Source: Quadrisphaera sp. RL12-1S (GTDB lineage Bacteria; Actinomycetota; Actinomycetes; Actinomycetales; Quadrisphaeraceae). Taken from it: DNA of 64,000 bases. The notes under the pieces were generated by a model. That model did no database searches. It was given only the letters and a program-made list of their open reading frames with translations, and was not told the origin of the DNA. The stretch lies in contig NZ_JACNME010000002.1 of the NCBI RefSeq assembly GCF_014270065.1, positions 310,001 through 374,000 on the forward strand, read 5' to 3'. The position numbers were made by a program, and so were the translations under genes. Position 1 is the first letter of the stretch. Every line of letters begins with the position of its first letter. Below, piece by piece: positions 17,827-26,921 of this stretch.

Positions 17827-18312
17827 GTGACGAGCGACGCGCCCCGCGAGGTGCTGACCTGGGACCTGTTCGGGACGGCCGTGCGCGAGCTCGCGCAGCA
17901 GGTGGCCGACAGCGGCTACGAGCCCGAGGTCGTGCTCGCCATCGCCCGCGGCGGCCTCGTGCCCGGCGGTGCCCTCGCGTACGCGCTCGGGGTCAAGAAC
18001 ACCGCCGTGATGAACGTGGAGTTCTACACCGGCGTCGACGAGCGGCTGCCCGTGCCCGTGGTGCTGCCGCCGGTGCTGCAGGCCGTGGACATCGCCGGCA
18101 GCCGCGTGCTCGTCGTCGACGACGTCGCCGACTCCGGCCGGACGCTGCGCATGGTGCTCGACTTCTGCGCCGGCCACGTCAGCGAGGTCCGCTCGGCGGT
18201 CATCTACGACAAGCCCCGCTCCATCGTCGCCTGCGAGTACGTGTGGAAGCGCACCGACCGCTGGATCGACTTCCCCTGGTCCGCCCAGGGCCCCGTCACC
18301 GCGGCGCGGTGA
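17827..18312 (+). CDS. Purine-type phosphoribosyltransferase
   Basis: 161 residues from GTG 17827, with TAGGCT 7 nt upstream (leaderless type). The PRPP-binding motif VLVVDDVADSGRTL is at about residues 97-110, and IARGGLVPGGALAY is the PPi loop. The C-terminal YVWKRTDRWIDFPWS resembles xanthine/guanine-type or Hpt1-like enzymes, which attach ribose-5-phosphate to a purine base. Its last 17 bp overlap the 3' end of selB on the other strand. Confidence 0.88.
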   Translation: MTSDAPREVLTWDLFGTAVRELAQQVADSGYEPEVVLAIARGGLVPGGALAYALGVKNTAVMNVEFYTGVDERLPVPVVLPPVLQAVDIAGSRVLVVDDVADSGRTLRMVLDFCAGHVSEVRSAVIYDKPRSIVACEYVWKRTDRWIDFPWSAQGPVTAAR

Positions 18313-20197
18313 GCGTCCGCGTCCCGTCGGCGTGGCGCCGCGTGGCGCCGCGCCGGTCCAGCAGCTCCAGCAGCGGGACGACGACGCGGCGCGTGGTGCC
18401 CAGCGCCCGCCGCGCCTCGCTGGCGGTGAAGGCCGCCGAGCGGTCTTCGAGCCCGGCCGCCAGCACCGCCGGCGCCGCCTGGGCGGCGCCGGCGGCCAGG
18501 TAGACGCCGTCGGCCACGCGCTCCAGCGCCCCGGCGCGCACCGCGGCCGCCAGCTCGCGGGGGCCCAGCCCCAGGTCGCGCAGGCGGTGCGCCTCCGGCG
18601 CCGCGTACGGCTCCCGGGCCAGGTCCGCCAGCACCGCTGTGACGGCCCGCTGCACCTGCGGCGGCAGCGCGGGCCCGGACGGGGCACCAGCGGCCACGAG
18701 CCGCCCCTCCCGCACGGCCACGGCCGGCCGCTCACCGCCGGCGCCGGCGCTGGACGCCGTGACCAGCGCCGTGACCAGGCCCGACGAGGCCAGCCCGAGC
18801 CGACGCCGCACCGCCTCCACCGGCGGACCCGGCTCCAGCGGGTGCTCCCGCAGGTGCGCCGCCAGCTCCCCGGCCAGCCGGCCCCTCAGCGCGTCGGCCA
18901 GGGAGGGGGCCAGCAGGTGGTCGCTGTCCGCCAGGACCCCCGGGGACGCGGCCAGGGCCTCCACCGCCGACCGCCGCAGCCCGAGCGCCCTCAGCTCGGC
19001 GCCGGTGGCCTGGCCGCGCCGGTCGAGCTCACCGGCCGGGTCGCCCGCCAGCACCGCGTGCTCGCCGATGCCGGCGAGCACCTGCGCGCGCTCGCGCGCC
19101 GCACCGCGGCGTGACAGCGCCGGGGGCGCGGGGTCGAGCACCAGCGCCGCCGCCAGCACCCGGTGGCCACCGGGGTCGCGGACCAGGCCGCGGTCCCCGG
19201 TGCGCAGCGGCAGCGGCGAGGCCAGCGACAGGCGGGCGTGGTGGGCGTCGAGGGGACGCAGGCGCACGGGCACCGCCGCCGTCCCGAGGTGCAGCACGAG
19301 GTGCTCCGGCCAGCGCACGTCGACGTCCGCGCCCGCGTCCCGGCCGGGGACGGGCAGCAGCCGGACGTCGGCGATCGTCGTCGTCGTGGTGGTGCCCGGG
19401 GCGCTGAGCGCGGTGCCGCGGCGCACGGCGTTCGCGGCGACCCCGCGCAGGTTCAGCGCCACGCGCGCCGGTCCGGTGGCGCTGCTGACCGGAGCGTCGA
19501 GGCTCTGCAGGCCGCGGACTCCCACGCGCTCGCCGTCCGGCAGGGCGAGCTCGTCACCGGCGCGCACCGTCCCGGCGGCCAGGGTGCCCGTGACGACGGT
19601 GCCGGCGCCGCGCAGGGAGAAGCTGCGGTCCACCCACAGGCGCACCGGCGCCGTCGGGTCCGGGCGGGGGGCCGAGGCCAGCACGCGCAGGAGGGCGCTG
19701 CGCAGCTGCGGCAGCCCCTCACCGGTGACGGCGCTGACCTCCACGCGCACCAGGTCCTCCAGGCCGGTGCCGGCGAGCTCGGTGGTGGCGCGGGCGAGCA
19801 CGCGGTCGCGCTGGGCCCTGTCGGCGAGGTCGGCGCGGGTGAGCACCAGCAGGCCGCGCCGCACACCGAGGGCGGCGAGGGCGTCGAGGTGCTCGCTGGT
19901 CTGCGGCATCCACCCGCCGTCGGCGGCCACGACGAGCAGCACGGCGGGCACCTGGCCGACGCCCGCCAGCATGGTCGGCACGAACTTCTCGTGGCCGGGG
20001 ACGTCGACGAACGCCACCTCGTCGTCGACGTCAGCCTCGGCGACGGTGCGATCCAGGCGGGTGTGCACGAAGCCGAGGTCGGTGGTCATGCCGCGCCGCT
20101 GCTCCTCGGCGAGGCGGTCGGGGTCGGTGCCCGTGAGGGCCCGCAGCAGGGCGGACTTGCCGTGGTCGACGTGCCCGGCGGTGGCGACGACGTGCAC
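18296..20197 (-). CDS. selB: Selenocysteine-specific elongation factor SelB
   Basis: 633 residues from GTG 20197, immediately after the selA stop. The GTPase domain has G1 GHVDHGKS (8-15), the switch RRGMTTDLGF, G3 DVPGHEKF (65-72) and G4 TRAD; two EF-Tu-like barrels follow (GTVVTGTLAAGTVRAGDEL). The C-terminal ~200 residues form the winged-helix array that binds the SECIS hairpin. SelB delivers Sec-tRNA to the ribosome at UGA codons followed by a bacterial SECIS. Its client in the window is the formate dehydrogenase alpha subunit. Its 3' end overlaps the convergent phosphoribosyltransferase gene. Confidence 0.96.
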   Translation of the reverse strand: MHVVATAGHVDHGKSALLRALTGTDPDRLAEEQRRGMTTDLGFVHTRLDRTVAEADVDDEVAFVDVPGHEKFVPTMLAGVGQVPAVLLVVAADGGWMPQTSEHLDALAALGVRRGLLVLTRADLADRAQRDRVLARATTELAGTGLEDLVRVEVSAVTGEGLPQLRSALLRVLASAPRPDPTAPVRLWVDRSFSLRGAGTVVTGTLAAGTVRAGDELALPDGERVGVRGLQSLDAPVSSATGPARVALNLRGVAANAVRRGTALSAPGTTTTTTIADVRLLPVPGRDAGADVDVRWPEHLVLHLGTAAVPVRLRPLDAHHARLSLASPLPLRTGDRGLVRDPGGHRVLAAALVLDPAPPALSRRGAARERAQVLAGIGEHAVLAGDPAGELDRRGQATGAELRALGLRRSAVEALAASPGVLADSDHLLAPSLADALRGRLAGELAAHLREHPLEPGPPVEAVRRRLGLASSGLVTALVTASSAGAGGERPAVAVREGRLVAAGAPSGPALPPQVQRAVTAVLADLAREPYAAPEAHRLRDLGLGPRELAAAVRAGALERVADGVYLAAGAAQAAPAVLAAGLEDRSAAFTASEARRALGTTRRVVVPLLELLDRRGATRRHADGTRTLTAPR

Positions 20198-21577
20198 TCA
20201 GTCGTTCCCGCGGGTGTGCGCCCCGGCGGCCCGGGCGACGGCGGCGGCGAGGTGCTCGTCGTGCTCGGGGGCGACGGAGCGGAGGTCGAGCAGGCAGCGC
20301 CCGGCCTCGACGCGGCAGACCACGGGGGTGCGGTCCGCACCACGAGGCTGGCGCAGCGGCTCGGCGAAGGCCTGCGGGAGGCTGAGGGCCACCGAGGGCA
20401 GGACGACGCCGGGGGCCCCGCCCCCGCCCACCACCGCCTCGCTGTCGACCACCTGCACGTCGAGGTCGGGGTCGGCCGTCCGCATGACGGCCGCGCAGCG
20501 GCGGGCCCGCTCGCGGAGCTGGTCGAGGTCGGCCTCCAGGGCGGCGACCACCGGGGGAGGCGGACCGGTGAGCGTGGCCTCCAGGGCCGCCAGGGTCAGC
20601 TTGTCGACGCGCAGGGCCCTGGCCAGGGGGTGGCGTCGCAGCCGCTCGACGAGGTCGGCGCGGCCCAGGACCAGCCCGGCCTGCGGACCGCCGAGCAGCT
20701 TGTCGCCGCTGGCGGTGACGAGGTCGGCGCCGGCCCGCAGCGCGGTGGCGGCGTCGGGCTCGTCGGGGAGGTCGCGGCGAGGGGAGAGCAGGCCGGAGCC
20801 GGTGTCGACCAGCAGCGGAGCCCGCCCGGCGCAGACCCGGGCCAGGTCGGCGGTGCTGGGGGCGGAGGTGAAGCCCTCCACGCGGAAGTTGGAGGGGTGC
20901 ACCTTCATCACCAGGCCCACCCGGCGGCCCTCGCGCGCGGCGGCCTCGAACGCCGCGGAGACGTCGGCGGCGGTGGTGCGGTTGGTGGTGCCGACCTCGC
21001 GCAGGCGCGCGCCGGTGGAGGCGACGAGCTCGTGCAGGCGGAAGCCGTCCCCGACCTCCACCATCTCCCCGCGGCTCATGACGACGTCGCGGTCGAGCCC
21101 GCCGCCGGCCAGCGCGGTGGCGGCGAGCACGAGCGCGGCGGCGCCGTTGTTGACCGCGTGCACCGCCTCGGCGTCGGGGACGGCGGCGGCCAGCGCGGCC
21201 GTCGCCCCCCGTCCGCGGCGGGCCCGACGTCCGGTGGCGAGGTCGAGCTCGACGTCGGTGGTGCCGGCGGCGTGCACCACGGCCTGCACCGCCGCCTGCG
21301 ACAGCGGTGCGCGGCCGAGGTTGGTGTGCAGGAGCACGCCGGTGGCGTTGACGACCGGCCGCAGCGAGGAGGCGGTGGGGGGCAGGTCGTCCAGGACGGC
21401 GGCCACGACGGCGTCCAGGTCCGGGGTGAGCGCACCGTCGCGCACCCGCTGCTGGGCCCGGCCGACGGCGGCGCGCACCAGCGGACGCCCCAGGCGGGTG
21501 GCCGCGTCGGCGACGGTGGGGGAGTCGAGCACCGCGTCGGTGCGCGGCACCCGCCGGCGGACGTCAGGACCTGTCAC
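20198..21577 (-). CDS. selA: L-seryl-tRNA(Sec) selenium transferase SelA
   Basis: 459 residues. I place the start at the second of two tandem GTG codons (21577), since TAGGGT ends 6 nt before it; the first GTG (21580) would add one residue. Landmarks are NATGVLLHTNLGRAPLS, VNNGAAALVLAA, VMKVHPSNFRVEGF and the PLP lysine in TASGDKLLGGPQAGL (about residue 293). It converts Ser-tRNA(Sec) to Sec-tRNA(Sec) with selenophosphate. selB follows without a gap, so the two are one operon. Confidence 0.96.
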   Translation of the reverse strand: MTGPDVRRRVPRTDAVLDSPTVADAATRLGRPLVRAAVGRAQQRVRDGALTPDLDAVVAAVLDDLPPTASSLRPVVNATGVLLHTNLGRAPLSQAAVQAVVHAAGTTDVELDLATGRRARRGRGATAALAAAVPDAEAVHAVNNGAAALVLAATALAGGGLDRDVVMSRGEMVEVGDGFRLHELVASTGARLREVGTTNRTTAADVSAAFEAAAREGRRVGLVMKVHPSNFRVEGFTSAPSTADLARVCAGRAPLLVDTGSGLLSPRRDLPDEPDAATALRAGADLVTASGDKLLGGPQAGLVLGRADLVERLRRHPLARALRVDKLTLAALEATLTGPPPPVVAALEADLDQLRERARRCAAVMRTADPDLDVQVVDSEAVVGGGGAPGVVLPSVALSLPQAFAEPLRQPRGADRTPVVCRVEAGRCLLDLRSVAPEHDEHLAAAVARAAGAHTRGND

Positions 21578-21586
21578 CACCTCACC

Positions 21587-22159
21587 CTAGGAAGGCGGGC
21601 CGGTGACCGCTCCCGCGGCGTGGACGACGGGGCTGCGCCGCTCGAGCAGCACGACGTCGCGCCACAGCCCGGCCATCGGCCCGTGGCCCATCAGCCCCAG
21701 CCTCTCCCGCACCCCGACGACCCGGAAGCCGGCGGAGGCGTGCAGCGCGAGGCTGGCGGTGTTCTCGGGGAAGACGCCTGACTGGACGGTCCAGACGCCA
21801 GCGGCCTCAGTGGAGGCGATGAGGCCGTCCAGCAGCAGGCGGCCCACGCCGCGCCCCTGCGCGGCGGGAGCCACGTAGACAGAGTGCTCGACCACGCCCG
21901 CGTACGCGCAGCGGTCGGAGACGGGGACGACGGCGGCCCAGCCCAGCACATGGCCCGCGGCGTCGACGGCGACCAGGCGGTGCTCGGCGGCCTTCGAGGT
22001 GTCGAAGCCCTCCCAGGTGGGCGGGGCGGACTCGAAGGTGGCGTGCCCGGTGGCGATGCCGGCGGCGTAGACGTCGCGGACCGCCGGCCAGTCCGCTGGG
22101 GCCAGGGGGCGCAGCGCGACCTCGGCGCGGACCGCTCCGGGGGTGGGATGGGCGCTCAC
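21587..22159 (-). CDS. arsN1: GNAT acetyltransferase, ArsN1 / phosphinothricin-acetyltransferase type
   Basis: 190 residues from GTG 22159. The family pattern is clear: IATGHATFESAPPTWEGFD, VEHSVYVAPAAQGRGVGRLL (acetyl-CoA loop) and HASAGFRVVGVRERLGLMG. This branch acetylates phosphinothricin-like amino acids; members in arsenic operons (ArsN1) acetylate the arsenic antibiotic arsinothricin. It follows arsR by 12 bp in a leftward operon, opposite acr3-arsC. The substrate is inferred from the neighbours, since the sequence alone would also fit Pat/Bar-like enzymes. Confidence 0.78.
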   Translation of the reverse strand: MSAHPTPGAVRAEVALRPLAPADWPAVRDVYAAGIATGHATFESAPPTWEGFDTSKAAEHRLVAVDAAGHVLGWAAVVPVSDRCAYAGVVEHSVYVAPAAQGRGVGRLLLDGLIASTEAAGVWTVQSGVFPENTASLALHASAGFRVVGVRERLGLMGHGPMAGLWRDVVLLERRSPVVHAAGAVTGPPS

Positions 22160-22171
22160 GGCCGGGGGTCC

Positions 22172-22549
22172 TCAGCAGGTGGTGAGCACGCCGGCCAGGG
22201 AGTCCAGCGCGCCGGGGACCAGGGAGTAGTAGGACCACACGCCGCGCTTGTCCCGGGTCAGCAGGCCCGCCTCGACGAGCACCCTGAGGTGGTGGCTGAC
22301 GGTGGGCTGGGACAGGGCCAGGGGCTCGGTGAGGTCGCAGACGCAGGCCTCGCCGCCCTCGTGCGCGGCGACCAGGCTCAGCAGCCGGAGCCGGGCCGGG
22401 TCGGCCAGGGCCTTCAGCGTGCGGGCCAGCGCCACGGCGTCCTCGGGGCCGAGCGGCTCGCGCACCAGGGGTGCGCAGCACGCCACGACCTCGCCCGGGT
22501 GCGCCGCGGCGCCGGGGGCGGCGGGGGAGGTCTGCACGTCGGTCGCCAT
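22172..22549 (-). CDS. arsR: ArsR-family arsenite-responsive repressor
   Basis: 125 residues from ATG 22549. The winged helix spans KALADPARLRLLSLV to LSQPTVSHHLRVLVEAGLL. Candidate As(III) ligands are the vicinal Cys24-Cys25 (VVACCAPL) and Cys69/Cys71 (ACVCDL); the protein also ends in Cys. The N-terminal CC pair resembles the site described for Corynebacterium glutamicum ArsR rather than the ELCVCDL-only site of E. coli. It should repress its own operon and the divergent acr3-arsC unit. Confidence 0.93.
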   Translation of the reverse strand: MATDVQTSPAAPGAAAHPGEVVACCAPLVREPLGPEDAVALARTLKALADPARLRLLSLVAAHEGGEACVCDLTEPLALSQPTVSHHLRVLVEAGLLTRDKRGVWSYYSLVPGALDSLAGVLTTC

Positions 22550-22570
22550 CCCGGGAGTGTGTCACCAGGC

Positions 22571-22635
22571 ATCGATGAGTGTCTATGTTGACGCCTCCAC
22601 CCGCCTGTGTCACGGTTCCATCGACACATGTCGAT
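22571..22635. promoter_or_regulatory. Two matching ArsR operator candidates in the arsR/acr3 intergenic region
   Basis: ATCGACACATGTCGAT (22620-22635) is a near-perfect 16-bp palindrome upstream of acr3. On the minus strand ATAGACACTCATCGAT (22586-22571) matches it at 12 of 16 positions and faces arsR. The centres are 49 bp apart. A TTGACG hexamer (22588-22593) lies between them and could be the acr3 -35 box. Confidence 0.6.
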
Positions 22636-22666
22636 CCCTGCTGCGCAGCGGGGTGGGAGGTCCCTC

Positions 22667-23818
22667 ATGAGCCCCGCCGTCCCAGCGGACGCCGGCACCG
22701 ACCCGGCCGGTGCCCCGGCCGACCCTCATTCCGGCCCTCAGGCCCCCGTCCTCGCGCGCCTGTCCGCGCTCGACAGGTTCCTGCCGCTGTGGATCGTCGC
22801 CGCCATGGCCCTCGGCCTGGCCCTCGGCCGGCTGCTGCCCGGCCTGGGGAAGGCCCTGTCAGCGGTGCAGGTCGGGTCGGTGAGCCTGCCGATCGCGGTG
22901 GGCCTGCTGGTGATGATGTACCCGGTGCTGGCCAAGGTCCGCTACACCCAGCTCGGCCGCGTCACCTCCGACCGGCGCCTGCTCGTCGCCTCCCTGGCCC
23001 TGAACTGGGTGGTCGGGCCGGCGCTGATGTTCGCCCTGGCCTGGCTGCTGCTCCCCGACTCCCCGGAGTTCCGCACCGGGCTGGTGGTCGTCGGCCTGGC
23101 GCGCTGCATCGCCATGGTCCTGATCTGGAACGACCTGGCCTGCGGGGACCGGGAGGCCGCCGCCGTGCTGGTGGCGATCAACTCCGTCTTCCAGATCGTC
23201 GCGTTCGCCGCCCTCGGCTGGTTCTACCTGCAGATCCTGCCGGCCTGGCTCGGGCTGCCCACCACCGGCGCGGACTTCTCCGTCGTCGCCATCGTGGTGA
23301 GCGTGCTGGTCTTCCTCGGCATCCCCCTGCTCGCCGGCTACCTCACCCGCACCCTCGGCGAGCGCGCCGGGGGACGGGACTGGTACGAGCAGCGCTTCCT
23401 GCCCCGGCTCGGCCCCTGGGCCCTGTACGGGCTCCTGTTCACGATCGTGCTGCTCTTCGCCCTGCAGGGCGACGCCATCACCTCCGCCCCCGGTGACGTG
23501 GCCCGGATCGCGCTGCCGCTGCTGGCCTACTTCGTGGTCATGTTCGGCGGCGCCTTCGCCCTCGGCCGCGTCATCGGGCTGGACTACGCCCGCACCACCA
23601 CGCTGTCCTTCACCGCCGCCGGCAACAACTTCGAGCTGGCCATCGCCGTCGCCATCGGCACCTTCGGCGCCACCTCGGGCCAGGCGCTGGCGGGAGTGGT
23701 CGGCCCGCTCATCGAGGTCCCGGTGCTGGTGGCGCTGGTCTACGTGGCGCTGTGGGCCGGTCGGCGCGCCTTCCCCGGTGACCCCACCGTCCCCGTCCCC
23801 CCGAGGAGCACCCCGTGA
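22667..23818 (+). CDS. acr3: Acr3-type arsenite efflux permease
   Basis: 383 residues from ATG 22667, with GGGAGG 6 nt upstream; the longer frame from 22607 has no such signal. Ten hydrophobic segments are visible. The conserved Acr3 features are RCIAMVLIWNDLACGD (with the essential Cys) and FTAAGNNFELAIAVAIGTFG. It exports As(III) using the proton gradient. arsC follows with a GTGA overlap. Confidence 0.95.
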   Translation: MSPAVPADAGTDPAGAPADPHSGPQAPVLARLSALDRFLPLWIVAAMALGLALGRLLPGLGKALSAVQVGSVSLPIAVGLLVMMYPVLAKVRYTQLGRVTSDRRLLVASLALNWVVGPALMFALAWLLLPDSPEFRTGLVVVGLARCIAMVLIWNDLACGDREAAAVLVAINSVFQIVAFAALGWFYLQILPAWLGLPTTGADFSVVAIVVSVLVFLGIPLLAGYLTRTLGERAGGRDWYEQRFLPRLGPWALYGLLFTIVLLFALQGDAITSAPGDVARIALPLLAYFVVMFGGAFALGRVIGLDYARTTTLSFTAAGNNFELAIAVAIGTFGATSGQALAGVVGPLIEVPVLVALVYVALWAGRRAFPGDPTVPVPPRSTP

Positions 23819-24231
23819 CCACCCCGCCCCACGTCCTGTTCGTGTGCGTCCGCAACGGCGGCAAGTCCCAGATGGCCGCCGGGCTCCTGCAGCACGCCGC
23901 GGCCCAGCGCGGCGTGGCGGTGCGGGTCTCCTCCGCCGGCACCCGGGCCGGGACCTCCCTCAACGCCCAGTCGGTGGCGAGCCTGGCCGAGGTGGGCGTG
24001 GACGTCTCGGCCGCCCGGACCCACCAGCTCACCGACGACGACGTGCGCGGGGCCGACCTCGTGGTCGTCCTCGGGAGCGAGGCGCACGTCGAGCCGGTCG
24101 GGGGGACCCCCGTCGAGGTGTGGCAGACCGACGAGCCCTCCGCCCGCGGGATCGAGGGGGTGGAGCGGATGCGCCTGGTGCGCGACGACATCGCCGCGCG
24201 CGTGGAGGACCTCCTCACCCGCCTGGGCTGA
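23815..24231 (+). CDS. arsC: Arsenate reductase, LMW-phosphatase fold, mycothiol-dependent type
   Basis: 138 residues from GTG 23815, overlapping the acr3 stop. The active-site loop is FVCVRNGGKSQMAAG: nucleophile Cys11, with Lys17 where most LMW phosphatases have Arg. The VRNGGKSQMAA form is that of the actinobacterial mycothiol/mycoredoxin-dependent ArsC enzymes, which lack the Cys triad of thioredoxin-dependent ArsC; no second catalytic Cys is present here, which agrees. It reduces As(V) to As(III) for Acr3 to export. Confidence 0.92.
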   Translation: MTTPPHVLFVCVRNGGKSQMAAGLLQHAAAQRGVAVRVSSAGTRAGTSLNAQSVASLAEVGVDVSAARTHQLTDDDVRGADLVVVLGSEAHVEPVGGTPVEVWQTDEPSARGIEGVERMRLVRDDIAARVEDLLTRLG

Positions 24232-24276
24232 ACCGCCCGGCGCCGCGTGCGCGCTGCGCCCGTGATCAGGGTGGGG

Positions 24277-24945
24277 ATGGTCGACGATGAGCGGGTGCCC
24301 GGCTCCACCCTCCTGCTCGTGCTCGACCTGGTCGGCGTGCTCGCCTTCGCCGTCGACGGCGCGCTGACCGCCTCCCGCACCGCGCGCCTGGACGTCATCG
24401 GGGTCATCACCCTGGGTGTCATCACCGCCCTCGGCGGCGGCATCATGCGTGACCTGCTCATCGGCAGGGTCCCTCCCGCCACCTTCTCCGACTGGCGCTA
24501 CCTCGCCGTCGCCGCCACGGGCGGGGTGCTCGTGTGCGTGTTCGGCCACCGCATGGGCCGTCGCCGCGTGGCCCGCACCCTCACCGTGCTCGACGCCGCC
24601 GGCCTGTCCCTGTTCGCGGTCACCGGCGCCGGCACGGCGCTCGCGGCGGGCCTGGGCCCGGTGCAGGCGATCCTCCTCGGCGGCCTGACCGCCGTCGGCG
24701 GCGGCACGCTGAGGGACCTGCTGACCGGCCGGTCGCCGCAGGTGCTCAGCTCGGGCCTGTACGCCGTGCCGGCGCTGCTCGGCGCCGCCGTCGTCGTCCT
24801 GAGCGCCCAGGTCACCCACACCGACGTGGTGGGGATCGGCTCGGTGTGGGCGGTGGTGGCGGCCGGGCTGTGCTTCGCGCTGCGCATGCTGGGCGTGGTC
24901 CGCCGGATCGACCTGCCCGGACCGCGCCAGCCACCCGTTCCCTGA
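24277..24945 (+). CDS. TRIC/UPF0126-family cation channel protein
   Basis: 222 residues from ATG 24277; an in-frame GTG at 24247 would add ten. Two repeats of three membrane segments each are visible, with the duplicated signatures LGGGIMRDLLIGRVPPATF and VGGGTLRDLLTGRSPQVLSS, the glycine-rich kinks of the UPF0126 (prokaryotic TRIC) fold. Members form homotrimeric monovalent-cation channels. It follows arsC by 45 bp and may be read through from it, but no arsenic role is implied. Confidence 0.9.
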   Translation: MVDDERVPGSTLLLVLDLVGVLAFAVDGALTASRTARLDVIGVITLGVITALGGGIMRDLLIGRVPPATFSDWRYLAVAATGGVLVCVFGHRMGRRRVARTLTVLDAAGLSLFAVTGAGTALAAGLGPVQAILLGGLTAVGGGTLRDLLTGRSPQVLSSGLYAVPALLGAAVVVLSAQVTHTDVVGIGSVWAVVAAGLCFALRMLGVVRRIDLPGPRQPPVP

Positions 24946-25104
24946 CCCGACCAGGTGGTGGAGCGCGCCGCGGACGACGACGCGGGGCCCGCGCCCCTCA
25001 AGACCGCCGCCTGCAGCCCGATCACCTCGGTGGGCCCGGCACCGGGCCCAGCACGCAGACGGCGCCCGCCAGCGGGCCGGCGCCGCCGACCGGGGGGGCG
25101 AGCG

Positions 25105-26712
25105 GTGGTCTCAGCAGTGCGCGGGGTCAGGGTCGGAACGAGGCTGTCGGTGGCGCTGGGCGTGGTGCTGGCGCTGCTCGTGGCGGTCGGAGCGGTGGGC
25201 CTGGTGGGCCTGCGCAGCCAGCAGCGCGCCGCGGACACCGCCCACGAGGTCAGCACGGTGGTCCGGTACGTGCAGGACGTGCGCTACTACGACGCCGACG
25301 TCACCGGCTGGCAGGTCACCTACGCCTTCGACACCTACCGGATCGGGGTGGACGCGGCGCTCAAGGACGACGCGCCCAACCGCGCCGGCTTCCTGGCGGA
25401 CAAGGCCTCGCTGCAGGCGCTGCTGGCCAAGGCGCCCACCGGGGCCATGACCGCTGACGAGCGCGCCCTCAACGACCAGCTCACCGCCAAGTGGCAGGCG
25501 TACTTCACCAGCGAGCAGCGCACGGTGGACCTGTACAGGAGCGGCGACCGGGTGGCCGCCGAGACCGAGATGCTCGACAACGGGTTCGGCATCTACGGCG
25601 AGGTGCTGACCCTCACGGCCGACCTCACCAAGTCCGTGGACGCCCGCGACGCCGCGGCCCAGGCGCTCGCGCAGAGCGAGGCCGCCAAGGCCCGCGCTCT
25701 CATCGTCGGCGCCCTGGGCGTCGCGGTGGCTGTGGTGGTCGCCCTGCTCGTGGTGCTCACCCGCAGCCTCACCGTGCCGCTGCGCCGCCTGCGCGCCGAC
25801 GTCGCCGCCCTCGCCGAGGGCGACCTCACCGCGGAGCCGGTCGTCGACGGTCGTGACGAGCTCACCGACGTGGCCGACGGGCTGCGCACGGCGGTCCACG
25901 CCACCCGCGCCACCGTGAGCGACCTGCGCGGCGGCGCCGACGCCGTGGCCGACCTGTCCCGCGAGCTCACCGCCGTGGCCGGCGAGCTCGCCACCACCAA
26001 CGCCGCCGCCGCCCGCTCCGGCCAGGAGGTGCGCACCGCCGCCGGAGAGGTGGCCGGCAACGTCACCACCCTGGCCGCCGGTGCCGCCGAGATGGGCAGC
26101 GCCATCCAGGCGATCGCGGAGGGCACCACCGCCGCCGCGGAGGTCTCCCGCCGGGCCGTCGAGACCGCGGACGCCACCAGCGCGTCGATGAGCGAGCTCA
26201 CCACGGCCAGCGAGGCCATCGCCACCGTGGTGAAGACCATCACCGCCATCGCCGAGCAGACCAACCTCCTGGCGCTCAACGCCACCATCGAGGCCGCCCG
26301 GGCCGGCGAGATGGGCAAGGGCTTCGCCGTGGTGGCCGGTGAGGTCAAGGACCTGGCCCGCCAGACCGCGGAGGCCACGCAGGACATCACCGGCAAGGTC
26401 GGCGCCATCCAGGTGGGCAGCCGCGCGGCGAGCGAGGCGATGGCGCAGATCAGCGAGGTCATCGCCACCATCGACAGCCACCAGACGACCATCGCCGCCG
26501 CGGTGGAGGAGCAGACCGCCACCACCGCCGAGATGGCGCGCAGCGCCGCCGAGGCGGCCGCCGGCACCCACGAGATCACCGGTGTGGTGGACGGCGTGGC
26601 GACCGCGGGGGAGGCGGGGGTGCGCAGCACCGAGCGCGTGTCGGCCACGGTGGACCGGCTCACCGCCACGGTGGAGCAGCTGCGCTCGTCAGCGGCGGCG
26701 TTCCGCCTCTGA
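25105..26712 (+). CDS. Methyl-accepting chemotaxis protein
   Basis: 535 residues from GTG 25105; the G-rich tract just upstream is a weak SD. TM1 is at about residues 10-32 ([20 protein letters not shown]), then a ~165-residue extracellular domain rich in helices (4HB-like), TM2 ([20 protein letters not shown]), a HAMP domain ([20 protein letters not shown]) and the signalling hairpin [35 protein letters not shown]. No CheB/CheR tether motif is present at the C-terminus. It would sense an external ligand and control CheA. No che or flagellar genes are in the window. Confidence 0.93.
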   Translation: MVSAVRGVRVGTRLSVALGVVLALLVAVGAVGLVGLRSQQRAADTAHEVSTVVRYVQDVRYYDADVTGWQVTYAFDTYRIGVDAALKDDAPNRAGFLADKASLQALLAKAPTGAMTADERALNDQLTAKWQAYFTSEQRTVDLYRSGDRVAAETEMLDNGFGIYGEVLTLTADLTKSVDARDAAAQALAQSEAAKARALIVGALGVAVAVVVALLVVLTRSLTVPLRRLRADVAALAEGDLTAEPVVDGRDELTDVADGLRTAVHATRATVSDLRGGADAVADLSRELTAVAGELATTNAAAARSGQEVRTAAGEVAGNVTTLAAGAAEMGSAIQAIAEGTTAAAEVSRRAVETADATSASMSELTTASEAIATVVKTITAIAEQTNLLALNATIEAARAGEMGKGFAVVAGEVKDLARQTAEATQDITGKVGAIQVGSRAASEAMAQISEVIATIDSHQTTIAAAVEEQTATTAEMARSAAEAAAGTHEITGVVDGVATAGEAGVRSTERVSATVDRLTATVEQLRSSAAAFRL

Positions 26713-26750
26713 GGACGGGCGAGCGCGAGCACCGGAGGCACCGGAAGCAG

Positions 26751-26843
26751 CGGAGGCGGACGGGGATCGAACCCGCCAGACCGAGGTGCTCGGTCTCGTC
26801 GGCTTTGAAGGCCGCGACTCCCACCAGGTGAGCAGACGCCTCC
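26751..26843 (-). tRNA. selC: tRNA-Sec (UCA anticodon)
   Basis: A 93-nt cloverleaf on the minus strand, 5' end at 26843. The acceptor GGAGGCG pairs with CGCCTCC; the anticodon loop CTTCAAA puts UCA at 26806-26808; an 8-bp extra arm (AGACCGAG with CTCGGTCT) and the T-loop GGTTCGATCC follow. The long extra arm, extended acceptor/T domain and UCA anticodon identify selC. The discriminator is G and no CCA is encoded. It lies between the chemoreceptor gene and selD. Confidence 0.95.
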
Positions 26844-26880
26844 CCGGCCCCGCTCCCGCACCGGGCGGGCGCGTGGCCGT

Positions 26881-26921
26881 CCCAGCAGGCTAGGCGAGCC
26901 GGGCCTGCCTAGCCTGCTGGG
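26881..26921. promoter_or_regulatory. Palindrome carrying mirrored -10 boxes for selC and selD
   Basis: Arms 26881-26895 and 26907-26921 form a perfect 15-bp inverted repeat around 11 nt. Each arm contains TAGCCT. On plus (26910-26915) it is 6 nt before the selD GTG; on minus (26892-26887) it predicts a start near 26880, leaving a ~37-nt leader before selC. It reads as a symmetric divergent promoter; a regulatory mRNA hairpin is the alternative. Confidence 0.6.
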
